From the NCBI GenBank assembly GCA_011390955.1, contig JAABRM010000002.1, positions 62,001-126,000 of the forward strand: a stretch of 64,000 nt of DNA. The letters run 5' to 3'. The position numbers and the translations under genes are program-made. Below the pieces are notes generated by a model that did no database searches, was not told the origin of the DNA, and saw nothing but the letters and a program-made list of their open reading frames with translations. Below, piece after piece: positions 52,636 through 63,162 of this stretch (its first letter is position 1; each line of letters begins with the position of its first letter). The stretch is from Oscillatoriales cyanobacterium (GTDB taxonomy: Bacteria > Cyanobacteriota > Cyanobacteriia > Cyanobacteriales > Laspinemataceae).

Positions 52636-55608
52636 TTATGGTTTGGGCGGATGTTGTTGTAAGACTTGTTTTAAATATTGCCCAGTATAAGAGTCAGAAT
52701 TTTCTGACACTTGTTCCGGGGTGCCTACGGCGACAATTTCCCCACCGCGATCGCCTCCTTCTGGGCCTAAATCAATCACCCAGTCTGCACAACGAATTAC
52801 GTCTAAATTATGTTCAATCACTAAAATTGAATTGCCTTTATCTACTAACCGTTGCAGAACATTCAACAACTGATGTACATCATAAAAAGATAAGCCGGTG
52901 GTCGGTTCATCAATTAAATAAAGGGTTTTTCCTGTAGCCCGACGGGATAATTCCGTGGCTAATTTTACCCGTTGGGCTTCACCACCGGAAAGGGTTGGCG
53001 CTGGTTGTCCCAGGGTAATATATCCTAATCCTACATCCACTAAAGTTTTCAGGCGAGTGGCGGCGCGGGGAATATTTGTAAACATTAAACAAGCTTCTTC
53101 CACGGTCATATTTAGCACTTCGGCAATGGATTTATCCTTATATTTCACTTGCAAAGTTTCTCGGTTATATCGCGCCCCTTTGCAAATTTCACATTGCACA
53201 TAAACATCGGGCAAAAAGTTCATGGAAATGACATTAACCCCTTGACCGCTACAAGCTTCACAGCGTCCTCCTTTGACATTAAAAGAAAAACGTCCCGGTT
53301 GATATCCTCTAGCTTTGGCTTCAATGGTTTCGGCAAATAACCCCCGAATAATATCAAAAACTCCCGTATAAGTTGCCGGGTTTGACCGAGGTGTTCGGCC
53401 AATGGGTGATTGGTCAATAATAATCACTTTATCGATCGCTGCTTTGAGGTCAATTACCTGATTTTTTTTCGCGGATAGCTTTTCCAACGTTTCTAAGCGA
53501 TCAATACCTTTGGGTAGAGAGACTTTCCGAGTCAAATAATGTTCCAACGCCGGATATAATAACTCATTAACCAGGGTAGATTTCCCCGAACCGGACACCC
53601 CAGTAATACACACCAGTTTGCCTAAAGGAATCTCAATATCTAGATTTTTGAGATTATTCTGTTTGGCGTTTTTCACATAAAGAGATTTGCCGTTGCCTTC
53701 CCGTCGGTTTGCCGGGGTTTCAATGGCCATTTTTCCAGATAAATAAGCCCCGGTCAGAGAACGCTGACTATTTAATAGTTCCGTTAAGGTTCCTTGGACG
53801 ACAATTTCTCCGCCATGTAGTCCTGCACCTGGGCCAATATCCACCAAACGATCGGCGCTTCTAATGGTTTCTTCGTCATGTTCAACGACAATTAAAGTAT
53901 TGCCCAAATTGCGTAATTTGGTTAAGGTTTTTAACAGTCGTCCGTTGTCTCGCTGGTGTAGTCCGATGCTGGGTTCATCTAATACATAAAGCACTCCGGT
54001 TAATCCTGCCCCAATTTGGGTCGCGAGACGAATTCGCTGGGCTTCTCCCCCAGAAAGCGTCATTGCTGAACGGTCGAGGGTGAGGTAGTCTAAGCCTACA
54101 TCGAGTAAAAATTGCAAGCGGGCGCGAATTTCTCGGAGAACTAATTCGGCAATTTTTGCTTGGCGATCGCTCAATTCTAACTGATTAATTCGGGTTAAGG
54201 CTTCGCGAATAGAAACACTGGTAATTTGATTAATTTGATATTGTCCCACTCGGACTGATAACGCTTCTGGTTTGAGGCGCTGTCCTTGGCAAGTTGCACA
54301 GGGTTGATCGATGCGATATGGTTCCAGTTTCTGTTTTTGCAGTTCGCTGGCGCTGTTCTCATAATAGCGGTCAAGCATAGCCAATACTCCGATATATTGA
54401 TGCTCATAGCTTTCCCGCTTTTGTTCGATCAAAATTGGTTCATCGCTGCCAAATAAAATCACCTTTTGCTGTTCAGCAGTCAACTGGTTCCAAGCATTGT
54501 CTAATTCAAACCCTAATGCTTGGCCAACACTATAAAGTAAGGACAAATAATAATGATTGTCTTTATCAGCCCAAGGCGCAATCGCACTATGCACTGGGGC
54601 ATCGGGATCTGGGATAATTAAATCTGGGGAAAACCGGCGAAAATAGCCCAAACCATGACAGTCAGGACAAGCCCCATAGGGAGCATTAAAAGAGAATAAT
54701 CGCGGTGAAAGTTCTTCCATCACTGCCCCATGTTCGGGACAGGCAAAGTTTTCCGAAAAGAGTAAATCTGGCTGTTCCTCAATTACGACTAAAGCCAACC
54801 CTTCCCCATGATGTAAAGCCGTCGATAAAGAATCCGTTAACCGTTCTTCAATGCCCGGTTTTTTAATCAGTCGGTCAACGACAATTTCAATGGTATGTTT
54901 TTGATTTTTATCCAGTTCAACCGCATCGGTTAATTCGCAAATTTCTCCATTAATCCGCACCCGGACAAATCCTTGAGAAGCAATACTGGATAAAAGTTTT
55001 TTGTGAGTGCCTTTTTTGCCGCGCACCACTGGGGCAAGAATTTGAAATTTAGTCCGATCGCCTAGTTGCATAATGCGATCGCACATTTCATCAATAGTTT
55101 GCGGGGTAATAGAGCGATCGCAGTGGGGACAGTGGGGTTCTCCAGCCCGTCCAAATAATAATCGCAAATAATCATAAATTTCTGTCACCGTCCCCACCGT
55201 AGACCGAGGGTTATTAGAAGTTGACTTTTGGTCAATAGAAATCGCTGGAGACAGTCCCGAAATTGACTCCACATCCGGTTTATCTAATTGGCCCAAAAAT
55301 TGACGGGCATAAGCGCTTAGAGATTCCACATAACGCCGCTGTCCCTCCGCAAAAATCGTATCAAAAGCCAGAGAAGACTTGCCGGAACCGGACACCCCAG
55401 TAAACACAATCAGGCGATCGCGGGGCAATTCTAAATCAATATTTTTCAGATTATGCTGCCTCGCCCCCCGAATCTTAATCCGATTATTCGTCGGTTGGTC
55501 ATTAACTGGATTAATCGCCTCCGCTAAAGATTGGCCATCCAGAGTTGCCACAGCATTCAAATCGGCATTCACATCACCATCAAAATCAGCGCGTTCAGTA
55601 CGGTCAAG
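52636..55608 (-). CDS. uvrA: Excinuclease ABC subunit A
   Basis: 990 residues from the ATG at 55608 (MLDRTERADFDGDVNADLNA); 24 further open codons lie in repeat DNA and are rejected. Two ABC ATPase modules: Walker A GVSGSGKSSLA near 60 and GVSGSGKSTLV near 680, signatures LSGGEAQRIRLA and LSGGEAQRVKLA. Zinc modules CPHC, CPDCHGLG, CATCQG, CEACSGQG and CEICKG. UvrA finds bulky DNA lesions and loads UvrB. It stands alone; uvrB is not in the window. The N-terminal 45 residues are an unusual acidic extension. Confidence 0.96.
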   Translation of the reverse strand, partial: LDRTERADFDGDVNADLNAVATLDGQSLAEAINPVNDQPTNNRIKIRGARQHNLKNIDLELPRDRLIVFTGVSGSGKSSLAFDTIFAEGQRRYVESLSAYARQFLGQLDKPDVESISGLSPAISIDQKSTSNNPRSTVGTVTEIYDYLRLLFGRAGEPHCPHCDRSITPQTIDEMCDRIMQLGDRTKFQILAPVVRGKKGTHKKLLSSIASQGFVRVRINGEICELTDAVELDKNQKHTIEIVVDRLIKKPGIEERLTDSLSTALHHGEGLALVVIEEQPDLLFSENFACPEHGAVMEELSPRLFSFNAPYGACPDCHGLGYFRRFSPDLIIPDPDAPVHSAIAPWADKDNHYYLSLLYSVGQALGFELDNAWNQLTAEQQKVILFGSDEPILIEQKRESYEHQYIGVLAMLDRYYENSASELQKQKLEPYRIDQPCATCQGQRLKPEALSVRVGQYQINQITSVSIREALTRINQLELSDRQAKIAELVLREIRARLQFLLDVGLDYLTLDRSAMTLSGGEAQRIRLATQIGAGLTGVLYVLDEPSIGLHQRDNGRLLKTLTKLRNLGNTLIVVEHDEETIRSADRLVDIGPGAGLHGGEIVVQGTLTELLNSQRSLTGAYLSGKMAIETPANRREGNGKSLYVKNAKQNNLKNLDIEIPLGKLVCITGVSGSGKSTLVNELLYPALEHYLTRKVSLPKGIDRLETLEKLSAKKNQVIDLKAAIDKVIIIDQSPIGRTPRSNPATYTGVFDIIRGLFAETIEAKARGYQPGRFSFNVKGGRCEACSGQGVNVISMNFLPDVYVQCEICKGARYNRETLQVKYKDKSIAEVLNMTVEEACLMFTNIPRAATRLKTLVDVGLGYITLGQPAPTLSGGEAQRVKLATELSRRATGKTLYLIDEPTTGLSFYDVHQLLNVLQRLVDKGNSILVIEHNLDVIRCADWVIDLGPEGGDRGGEIVAVGTPEQVSENSDSYTGQYLKQVLQQHPPKP

Positions 55609-55639
55609 CATAGATACAAAGTCCAGGAAAACGTTAACA

Positions 55640-55793
55640 ATTGTAACGGGGAACGGGGTGTAGGGTGTAGGGGAAAACAATTAACAATTGATAATTGACA
55701 ATTGACAATTAAAAAGAATTATCAATTATCAATTATCAATTATCAATTATCAATTATCAATTATCAATTATCAATTATCAATTATCAATTAAA
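55640..55793. repeat. Composite satellite array: TGTAGGG, CAATTGA and ATTATCA heptamers
   Basis: GGTGTAGGGTGTAGGGG (55657-55673), then CAATTGA-type units (55677-55711), then about ten ATTATCA units up to 55790. It reaches into the stop region of the next gene (55794). Confidence 0.9.
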
Positions 55794-58238
55794 TCAAGAT
55801 AAAACTTTCAACATGGGCGAACTTTTTTCTGGTTCCGAGGCAATCACCACGCGATCGCGCCCTTCTTTTTTCGCTCGATAAAGTGCTTGATCCGCCGCTT
55901 CCAGAAGTCGATCGCTCGTCCAACCATCTTGAGGGAAAATAGCGACTCCTAAAGAAATAGTAATTGACCCCACAGACTGATGATGAGATTTCAGACTTAA
56001 CTGCTTAACTCCCAGGCGAATTTTTTCCGCAATTTTTTGAGTATCCTCTAAAGAAACTTCCGATAAAATCAGGGTTAACTCTTCGCCACCATAACGACAA
56101 ACCACATCGGAAGTGCGAACATTGTTTTGCAAAAACTTTGCCAACTCTTGCAGCACCATATCCCCCGTCTCGTGACCAAAAGTATCATTAAAATGCTTAA
56201 AATGGTCAACATCGATCATCACCACTCCAAAAGATTTTCCAGAGCGTTGAAAGCGATGAGTTTCTGTGGCCAAATATTCTTCTAAATAACGACGATTATA
56301 TAACCCAGTGAGAGCATCCCGAATACTTTGTAACCGGAGAGTTTCCCGCAATTTTAAATTGGCTAACGCTAACCCAGTATGTTCGGCCACAGCCAAAGCC
56401 AGTTTTTGCTTGGCTACTGTTAATTTATTTGACGATGAATTGGATGTTAAATGTAGGAGTCCAAAGGTTTCCCCTTGAGCCATCAAAGGAATACACAAAG
56501 ATTGTTCTGTAGAAGTCGAATGGTAATGCTGGCAAGGTAAATCATTATGCTGCCGGTCGAATAAGTGCGATCGCCCACTGCGTAAAGACCAGCAATCATG
56601 GATGGGGAAAACAAACTCAATCGGCGCATTTTTTCCCCAACTCACCAATAATTCTACCATATTTATCGACTCACAAACCCGATAAATTGCCCCAGAGTGT
56701 TGGGGAAAAAGCTGGCGCATAAATTCAGAAATTGTGGTCTGAGCCTCTTGTTCAGTCAAACAAGCCTGAAGCAAATTACTCATTTTGCCTAATAACATCA
56801 CTTCCGAGTTAATTCTTTTGAGTTCGAGGTTAGCTTGTTCCAGTTCTTGATAAGCATCATTTTGTCTTTCTAAAACTTTTTGTAGATCATTTTTAATCCC
56901 ATCAGCGTGTTCAGTGGTCGTTTCTAGTAAAAATTTTAAATCATTTTTCTGCTGCCGTAATTCTATCAATTCTTGCTGCATTTGCAGCGAAGAAAGCCGA
57001 TATTTTTCCAGTTGTTGATAGCGGCATAAGAACCGAGGCAAGTAGGCACTCACAATCCCGGTTATGCTCAGACCAAAGAGTAAAGTTAGCCATGCTTGCG
57101 ACTGCGCTTGGGTTTGAATATAGGCAGCGGTGGGTAAAAACTGCACCGACCATTGTTGATTGCCAATTTGCAGAGGTAGAATACAACCATTGGTTTTCGG
57201 ACAAAGAGATTGGAGCAGATTTAAATCCGGTTCAGCAGTGAGGGTTTTGCTCCAACTTCCGGTCTGGGCTTCATAACTTGCCATCGTCAAAATTTGCTGA
57301 TTTGACTTGGTTAAATAAGTCAGATTTAATTTAGGCAAATTTTGGGGATTTTTGGCGAGAAAAATTACCAGATTACTTGTCCGTAAAATATCCCATTCAT
57401 AAGATTCGGGACTGGGGGTAATTTCCGCGAAAATATTGGTCAGAATATTGGTCAGATTAAAATTAGCAATCAGAAAACCTTTTAAATTTTGACGGCGAAC
57501 TTCCACGGTAGAATAATTGAATGAATTTTGATAAATCGCCGATATTGCCCAAATTTTCAAGGGTTGATCTGGGATTAGGATAAATTTGTCCGAGGAGGCG
57601 ATCGCATTCATCGGATTAAATAAAATGATTTCCCCCGTATCTTTTGCTTCTTGAAAATAGGGCAAGCTGGTTTCCAGGGCAAAATCAAAGCCGATATTTA
57701 ATTCTGGGTGAAATCTGGAAGCGAGATATTTAACAGGCAAAGATGGCTGGCGATCGCCTCCCTGAGTAGAGACTAAGTGATTTCCTGGGGGACGCGAAAG
57801 CGAATCGCGATCTGGGTTTGCGGGATTCAAAGTTTGCGGCGAATGAGTTGCCGGTAAAGAAGGAATCCAGGCGACCATATCCACGCAAGGATGTTGGGAC
57901 ATAGAACTTTGGACAAAAAGCTGAAATTCTGCTGCTTCAACCGCTTCAGAAGCGACATAAAAAGCTTTTACCTCTTCAAAGACCTTCAAATTAGCATTAA
58001 TCGCCTTTTGCAAAGCGATCGCCACTTTTTTTGTCCCAGCTTCATATTTATTTACCAACCGATCTCGTTCCGACTGCCAGACCATCGTCGAGGCTATGAC
58101 GGACAAAACGATCCCAGTCAGCAGAGTAACACCAAAACATTGAGCATCAGAAAAGCTACCACGACTCAACTTTTCTCTCGATGGTTGGGTTCCTTTCATC
58201 CGTTGATTGATTTCCTCCCGAATTATATCGCTGGTCAT
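55794..58238 (-). CDS. CHASE-GAF-GGDEF diguanylate cyclase
   Basis: 814 residues from ATG 58238 (MTSDIIREEINQ); an ATG seven codons earlier is also open. Membrane helix (GVTLLTGIVLSVIASTMVW), extracellular CHASE-type sensor (about 80-350), second helix (WLTLLFGLSITGIVSAYL), coiled coil, GAF domain (about 485-630), then GGDEF with the active site YGGEEL. RTSD (Arg-x-x-Asp) five residues ahead is an intact inhibitory site. It should make c-di-GMP with feedback inhibition, in response to a periplasmic ligand and a GAF ligand. Reading leftwards, it is followed by a satellite array and uvrA. Confidence 0.92.
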   Translation of the reverse strand: MTSDIIREEINQRMKGTQPSREKLSRGSFSDAQCFGVTLLTGIVLSVIASTMVWQSERDRLVNKYEAGTKKVAIALQKAINANLKVFEEVKAFYVASEAVEAAEFQLFVQSSMSQHPCVDMVAWIPSLPATHSPQTLNPANPDRDSLSRPPGNHLVSTQGGDRQPSLPVKYLASRFHPELNIGFDFALETSLPYFQEAKDTGEIILFNPMNAIASSDKFILIPDQPLKIWAISAIYQNSFNYSTVEVRRQNLKGFLIANFNLTNILTNIFAEITPSPESYEWDILRTSNLVIFLAKNPQNLPKLNLTYLTKSNQQILTMASYEAQTGSWSKTLTAEPDLNLLQSLCPKTNGCILPLQIGNQQWSVQFLPTAAYIQTQAQSQAWLTLLFGLSITGIVSAYLPRFLCRYQQLEKYRLSSLQMQQELIELRQQKNDLKFLLETTTEHADGIKNDLQKVLERQNDAYQELEQANLELKRINSEVMLLGKMSNLLQACLTEQEAQTTISEFMRQLFPQHSGAIYRVCESINMVELLVSWGKNAPIEFVFPIHDCWSLRSGRSHLFDRQHNDLPCQHYHSTSTEQSLCIPLMAQGETFGLLHLTSNSSSNKLTVAKQKLALAVAEHTGLALANLKLRETLRLQSIRDALTGLYNRRYLEEYLATETHRFQRSGKSFGVVMIDVDHFKHFNDTFGHETGDMVLQELAKFLQNNVRTSDVVCRYGGEELTLILSEVSLEDTQKIAEKIRLGVKQLSLKSHHQSVGSITISLGVAIFPQDGWTSDRLLEAADQALYRAKKEGRDRVVIASEPEKSSPMLKVLS

Positions 58239-58259
58239 TTTTCTTATACCTCGGCTCAT

Positions 58260-58991
58260 TTTTTTGGTTTTCTATTCTTTACAATTTCTTTATATTTAAA
58301 TTGATGAATAGCTTATTCTAGATCGCGGGGAAAATTATGGCTATACTGGGTTGCGACAGGAGAGTCAAGGACTAATTTGAGTAGCTGTTAACCGATCGCC
58401 GATCTGTTGACTTCTACAAACACTCTCCCTAGGTTTGGCGGTTTTTTTACATTATCGTTTAATTCTATATCATTTTTCAGGCTTATACCGTTGAAACAGC
58501 AATAACCTGATGGGTTAATTCACCGTAAACCAACCTGGGATCAATCTGTGGGGCAAAGTAATTGGTGACAATTCGAGGGTTAATCTAGGTGTTAAACTTC
58601 TAGGTTGTTAGGGTTTACCCGATGAAAAAAACTATTTTGATAGTGGCAAATTTTTTAATAAAATTTAAAGTTGTTCAAAAAAAATAGATAAAACAATAAT
58701 TTTTTACCCAGCACTTCTAGAGAAGTAAATCTGTAAAATTGAGACTTTTTGGCTCAGAGCAGAACTCGTTAAATAATCGCTTTGGCAGCCAAAGGTCAGA
58801 GGAATGTAGTTTTCTATACAGACAATATAATGCTTTTCTGATGATTTTGAAATCAGTATATCTAGGGATTTTTATTTCTGTAAATATACTTACATAATAC
58901 CGAGATATATCCGTATGACACCGAAATGAAGTAGGGGGCAAGGGTACTTTTATGTCAGACCCCTGCCCCCTAGAAAAGCGCCCCGTAGCTG
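58260..58991. other. AT-rich intergenic region, no gene
   Basis: About 730 bases between two GGDEF genes on the same strand. A 74-codon open frame at 58717-58941 (minus) has no ribosome site and I do not support it. CTTCTAGGTTGTTAGGGTT and long A/T runs occur near 58600-58720. It should contain the cyclase promoter. Confidence 0.5.
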
Positions 58992-61900
58992 CTATCCCGC
59001 TTGAATTTGCCGTGAGATTTTCGGTTTTTGTTTGGCGATCGGCATATTAATCAAATTTCCCCCCAAGGGAGTGGGTTTGGCAATGCCATAGCCTTGGACA
59101 TAATCCACCCCTAATTCTTGGAGTTTGTGCAAAATTTGCTCATTTTCGACAAATTCCGCAATGGTTTGTAAGCCGATCGCATGAGTAAGTTTGTTGATGG
59201 CTTCAATCATGGCCGCATTAACCGGATCTTCGAGAATATTTCTGACAAAGTAGCCGTCAATTTTGACATAATCTACCGGCAGATTTTTTAAATAGGTCAA
59301 AGAAGACATCCCACTGCCAAAATCATCTAAGGCAAAGGAGCAACCCAGTTGTTTTAGGGCGTGAATAAATTGGATCGCTTTGTTTAGATTACTAATCGCA
59401 AAGGTTTCGGTTACCTCAAAGCAGATCATCGGAGGGGGAATTTGATAGTAAGCAAATTGCTCTTGGAGAAAAGAGAGAAATTGCTCATCGTTAAAACTGG
59501 CACCGGAGAGGTTGACGGTGTAGATACTGCCAGGGGAAACGGTTTTAGCCTGATGGGGCAGTAGAGTTTCGGGGACAATCTTGTTTCCACAGGATGAGTG
59601 ATGGAGATGAGTGGCGAGATAACTAAATAAATTGCGGATTACCCAACGGTCAATTTTGGGCATCAGGTTATAGCGTTCAGCAGCAGGAATAAACATTCCT
59701 GGGGGAATTAATGCGCCATTTTCATCGGTCATTCTAATTAAAATTTCACAGTGATCCGGCTTTCCTGAGTCCGGTTGGGCAGGGGCGATCGCCTGTGAAT
59801 ATAAGCAAAACCGATCCTCTTCCAAAGCTTTCACCAACCGGGAAACCCACTGCATATCCCCTTGTCGTTGCGCCAACTCCCGATCGTTGACTTGATAAAC
59901 ATGAATCCGATTTCTTCCTGCATCTTTGGCGGCGTACATAGCGGAGTCAGCGGCACTCATCACATCCGCCAAGCTAGTAACAATTGGGTCAAGTTTAACT
60001 AACCCAATACTCACACCAATAGAAAAGGTTTTATCTTGCCAAACAAAGCGGAAATCTTGCACTACTTGCCGCAAATCTTCGGCCACTTGTCGCGCTTGCT
60101 TCAGAGGGCATTCATATAATAAGAGGGCAAATTCATCCCCACCCAAACGAGCCAGTAAATCAGTTTTCCTAATTTGAGATTGTAACAAGCCGGTGACTTG
60201 GCGTAAAAGTTCGTCTCCAGCCGCATGACCGCAGGTATCATTCACGATCTTAAATTGATCTAAATCCAGATAGCATAAGCTATGTTCCGATTCAGTTTTT
60301 GCTTTTTCTTCCATCAATTCTGACAGCCGCCGCTTAAATTCCCGTCGGTTAATCAAATTAGTTAAGGGGTCGTGACTGGCTTCCCAACATAACTGGGCGG
60401 CGAGTTTACGATTTTCCGTGACATCTCGACAAATCACCACCATGCCGATAATTTCGCCACTGCTCATTCTAATGAAGGCGACGGAAGGTTCCACCATGAA
60501 TTCTTCCGAGTCACGATTTCTAATTAAAGTATGGTGGGAAAATGCGGACAACCGGCTCGTGTTGGATCTGTCCAGGAAATTTTCCACAGGATCTCCAGTA
60601 ACGGCGTTGAATAGCTGCAACACCCGTTTCAAAGGTTGACCTTGGGCCTCGGACTGTCGCCACCCGGTGAGGGTTTCCGCTTGGGGATTCAAGCTTTGAA
60701 TGATGCCGTTGAGGTCGGTGGTAATTACCGCATCGCCGATGGAGTTTAAGGTGACTTGAGCAACTTCCTTTTCGTGATAAAGTTGTTCTTCTATTTCTTG
60801 CCGCCGATCGATTTCTTGGCGGAGTTTTTCATTAACTTCGAGGAGTTCGGCGGTGCGATCGGCGACGCGCTGCTCTAGTTCCTGGGCGTAAGATTGCACG
60901 GTTGTGCGTAAGCGGGCTTGTTGAATGGCGATCGCCAAAGAATCCGCGACTTCCTGGGCAATGGCGATTTGTCGATCGCAGAAGCCACCGGGACGGTCTG
61001 ACCAAATATTCAGACTACCCAGGAGGAGGTTTCTGGATTTGAGGGGAATACAGACACAGGATCGCAGTCCTTCCGCTTTCAGGCTTTCTTGCACAAAGGT
61101 TAAATTCGGTAATTCCCACAGATCCTCCACCACCAAGACTCCGTTGGTTAATTTGTCTGGGTTGGCGAAACCATCTTGGTTCATCAGGGGTAAACGGTTT
61201 CCGGCTAAAATACAGCTTTCTCGGTCGGCATCGATCGCCAACATAATCGCTTCCCCGGTCTTCAGGTTAAATTCAATGACACTGACCCGTTCACAAGGCA
61301 GTAGGGGTCGAAGATGTTTTACGGTCACCTCGGCGATCGCCTCTGGTTCTTCTGCTTCCAGAATTGCCCGGTCAATTTGGTGCAAAATACTCAAACGTTT
61401 TTGTTGCTGACCCATGGCTTTTTCCGCTTGCTTGCGATCGCTGACATCCGTGCGAATGGATAAATATTCAAACGGTTTACCCTGCCGATCCAACAATGGC
61501 ACAATCGTGGTATCCACCCAGTAATCATCGCCATCTTTGGTTTTATTTCTGATTTCACCCCGCCAAATTTTGCCCTGGGCGATCGTAGACCAAAGAGTGC
61601 GGAAAAACTCTCGCGAATGTTCATCAGACTTGAGGATGCGATGGTTCTGACCGATCAGTTCCTCGCGGGAATAGCCGGAAATATCGCAAAACTTATCATT
61701 GACATAAGTAATTTTGCCTTTTAGATCCGTCGCTGCCACGATCGCCGATTGATCCAAAGCATATTTAATATCTGATAATTCCTTATAAGATTGGCACAAT
61801 GCGCTTTCGGCTTGTTTTTTATCGGTGGTATTGCGAATGAACATCATAATTTTTTGATTGCCAAATGGGATTAGTCTTGCTTCTAATGTTTGCTCACCGG

Positions 61901-62750
61901 CAGATCCACCCATCTCGTACTCAATGGTGGTCATCCATTGTTGCTTGGTGACAAAACGGATTGCTTGTTCATACTGACTAGCCACTGGGGATGGCAATAA
62001 TTCTTGGATTTTTTGTTGACCAATTGCCGTGGGGGAAATGTGGACATTGCAACGCTGTTCTCCTCGATAGTCTAAAATCGTGCCATCAGTACCAAGGAGT
62101 AAAAATAAGTCGGGAAATGCTTGAAAAATTCCTTCAAATTCAGCATTTTTTTCCTGAAGTTTTGTATGCAAATTTTGACATATAGCCAACTGTTGTGCTG
62201 AATTAGCATCTACACAGGATGTCACACAGGGATATGCTGAAAATACTGAACTTATGGGGCGAACGCGCAGGAGCGTTGCGGATGCAACATCGGGTCGCGT
62301 TACGGATACAACATCGCCGTTAGCTGAGGCAGTAACCCTAGAAGGCAAAAACGATGACTCACCAAGGATAAACGCCCCATCTTTCCCCTTGCCAGTTTGG
62401 GAATTAAGGATCGTCCCCAGGAATGCCACCGCTACAGTACCCATCATCCCTGGTAAAATATTAAACAGCCAGTAGATCGAAGCAGAATCGGGCAAAGGAA
62501 CCAGCAAATTTAACAGCCCAGAAGAGATCGTTAAGAATAGCAACAGCCAAAATATTATCACTGGTGCGATCGTAAATTCAGGGTGAAAACTGCGTAACCA
62601 TTGCCAGAAAATGATGCCGATCGCGAGATAGATTGCAGCGTTACAAGAAGCCAAAACTATTGACAAGCAAACCCTAGGCATTTCTGGAATCGTACTCCCT
62701 AGAGCGATCGATAGTTTTTGCGTCCATATCATACTGAATAAATTTAACAT
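58992..62750 (-). CDS. PAS-GAF-PAS-GGDEF-EAL c-di-GMP protein
   Basis: 1252 residues. Three or four membrane helices (about 30-50, 58-85, 90-110), then PAS domains (about 205-310 and 325-445), a GAF domain (about 460-600), a coiled coil, another PAS (about 655-780), GGDEF with RLGGDEF near 867 and inhibitory site RKTD, and EAL (about 975-1235). The EAL triplet reads EIL; Asn in NLSGASF, Glu in EVTET, DDFGSG and KIDG are kept, so phosphodiesterase activity is plausible. Both halves look competent, so the net direction is unknown. The start of the soluble part includes repeated VTRPDVASATLLRVRP-like sequence of dispersed-repeat character. Confidence 0.93.
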   Translation of the reverse strand: MLNLFSMIWTQKLSIALGSTIPEMPRVCLSIVLASCNAAIYLAIGIIFWQWLRSFHPEFTIAPVIIFWLLLFLTISSGLLNLLVPLPDSASIYWLFNILPGMMGTVAVAFLGTILNSQTGKGKDGAFILGESSFLPSRVTASANGDVVSVTRPDVASATLLRVRPISSVFSAYPCVTSCVDANSAQQLAICQNLHTKLQEKNAEFEGIFQAFPDLFLLLGTDGTILDYRGEQRCNVHISPTAIGQQKIQELLPSPVASQYEQAIRFVTKQQWMTTIEYEMGGSAGEQTLEARLIPFGNQKIMMFIRNTTDKKQAESALCQSYKELSDIKYALDQSAIVAATDLKGKITYVNDKFCDISGYSREELIGQNHRILKSDEHSREFFRTLWSTIAQGKIWRGEIRNKTKDGDDYWVDTTIVPLLDRQGKPFEYLSIRTDVSDRKQAEKAMGQQQKRLSILHQIDRAILEAEEPEAIAEVTVKHLRPLLPCERVSVIEFNLKTGEAIMLAIDADRESCILAGNRLPLMNQDGFANPDKLTNGVLVVEDLWELPNLTFVQESLKAEGLRSCVCIPLKSRNLLLGSLNIWSDRPGGFCDRQIAIAQEVADSLAIAIQQARLRTTVQSYAQELEQRVADRTAELLEVNEKLRQEIDRRQEIEEQLYHEKEVAQVTLNSIGDAVITTDLNGIIQSLNPQAETLTGWRQSEAQGQPLKRVLQLFNAVTGDPVENFLDRSNTSRLSAFSHHTLIRNRDSEEFMVEPSVAFIRMSSGEIIGMVVICRDVTENRKLAAQLCWEASHDPLTNLINRREFKRRLSELMEEKAKTESEHSLCYLDLDQFKIVNDTCGHAAGDELLRQVTGLLQSQIRKTDLLARLGGDEFALLLYECPLKQARQVAEDLRQVVQDFRFVWQDKTFSIGVSIGLVKLDPIVTSLADVMSAADSAMYAAKDAGRNRIHVYQVNDRELAQRQGDMQWVSRLVKALEEDRFCLYSQAIAPAQPDSGKPDHCEILIRMTDENGALIPPGMFIPAAERYNLMPKIDRWVIRNLFSYLATHLHHSSCGNKIVPETLLPHQAKTVSPGSIYTVNLSGASFNDEQFLSFLQEQFAYYQIPPPMICFEVTETFAISNLNKAIQFIHALKQLGCSFALDDFGSGMSSLTYLKNLPVDYVKIDGYFVRNILEDPVNAAMIEAINKLTHAIGLQTIAEFVENEQILHKLQELGVDYVQGYGIAKPTPLGGNLINMPIAKQKPKISRQIQAG

Positions 62751-63113
62751 AAAGCCTCCTGGTTAGGGTCAGTGAATCTCCCTCAGACATCCCTAATGGT
62801 CATACAACCCAAATCAATCATAAGTTTCTGGCTGGAATAATTTAAAAGCCCAGTCAATTTTCAGACTTTAGACCTCGTGCAAACAATCAATCCAATCCGG
62901 TCTAGCCTGAAAAAAAACTGGTTTATCCCTAGGATTATCCCGGATAGTACATAATTAGTTCAGTTTTTTTAAGCACAATTTTTTTATAAGTTTTTATTTA
63001 TCTTGATTGGATTTGACTTTTTCGATGAAATCAGTATAAATCTTGTGCTTACCAGTACAAGAGAAATATAACATTAAGAAATTAATTCAGCCATCGTTAC
63101 ATTTGCATAATTT
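62751..63113. other. Intergenic region upstream of the GGDEF-EAL gene
   Basis: No gene. AGGAGG lies just above the ATG of the GGDEF-EAL gene (62755-62760 on the complement). The remainder is AT-rich with no known repeat. Confidence 0.5.
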
Positions 63114-63162
63114 AATATCCGTAAATATACGGACACCTACTGTCAGTATATTTACGGATATT
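63114..63162. repeat. 49-base hairpin with 17-bp perfect arms
   Basis: AATATCCGTAAATATAC (63114-63130) and GTATATTTACGGATATT (63146-63162) are exact complements. In the 15-base loop GACA and TGTC can pair further. It directly borders a TTGGTTG satellite. It could be the remains of a small transposon, a cruciform, or a bidirectional terminator. Confidence 0.8.

Noticed and set aside
55609-55680. 24-codon upstream extension of uvrA
   Set aside because: It begins inside the TGTAGGG satellite (MFSPTPYTPF); the internal ATG at 55608 is a better start.
58717-58941. 74-codon minus-strand frame between the two GGDEF genes
   Set aside because: Composition is that of AT-rich intergenic DNA and no start signal is seen; not supported.
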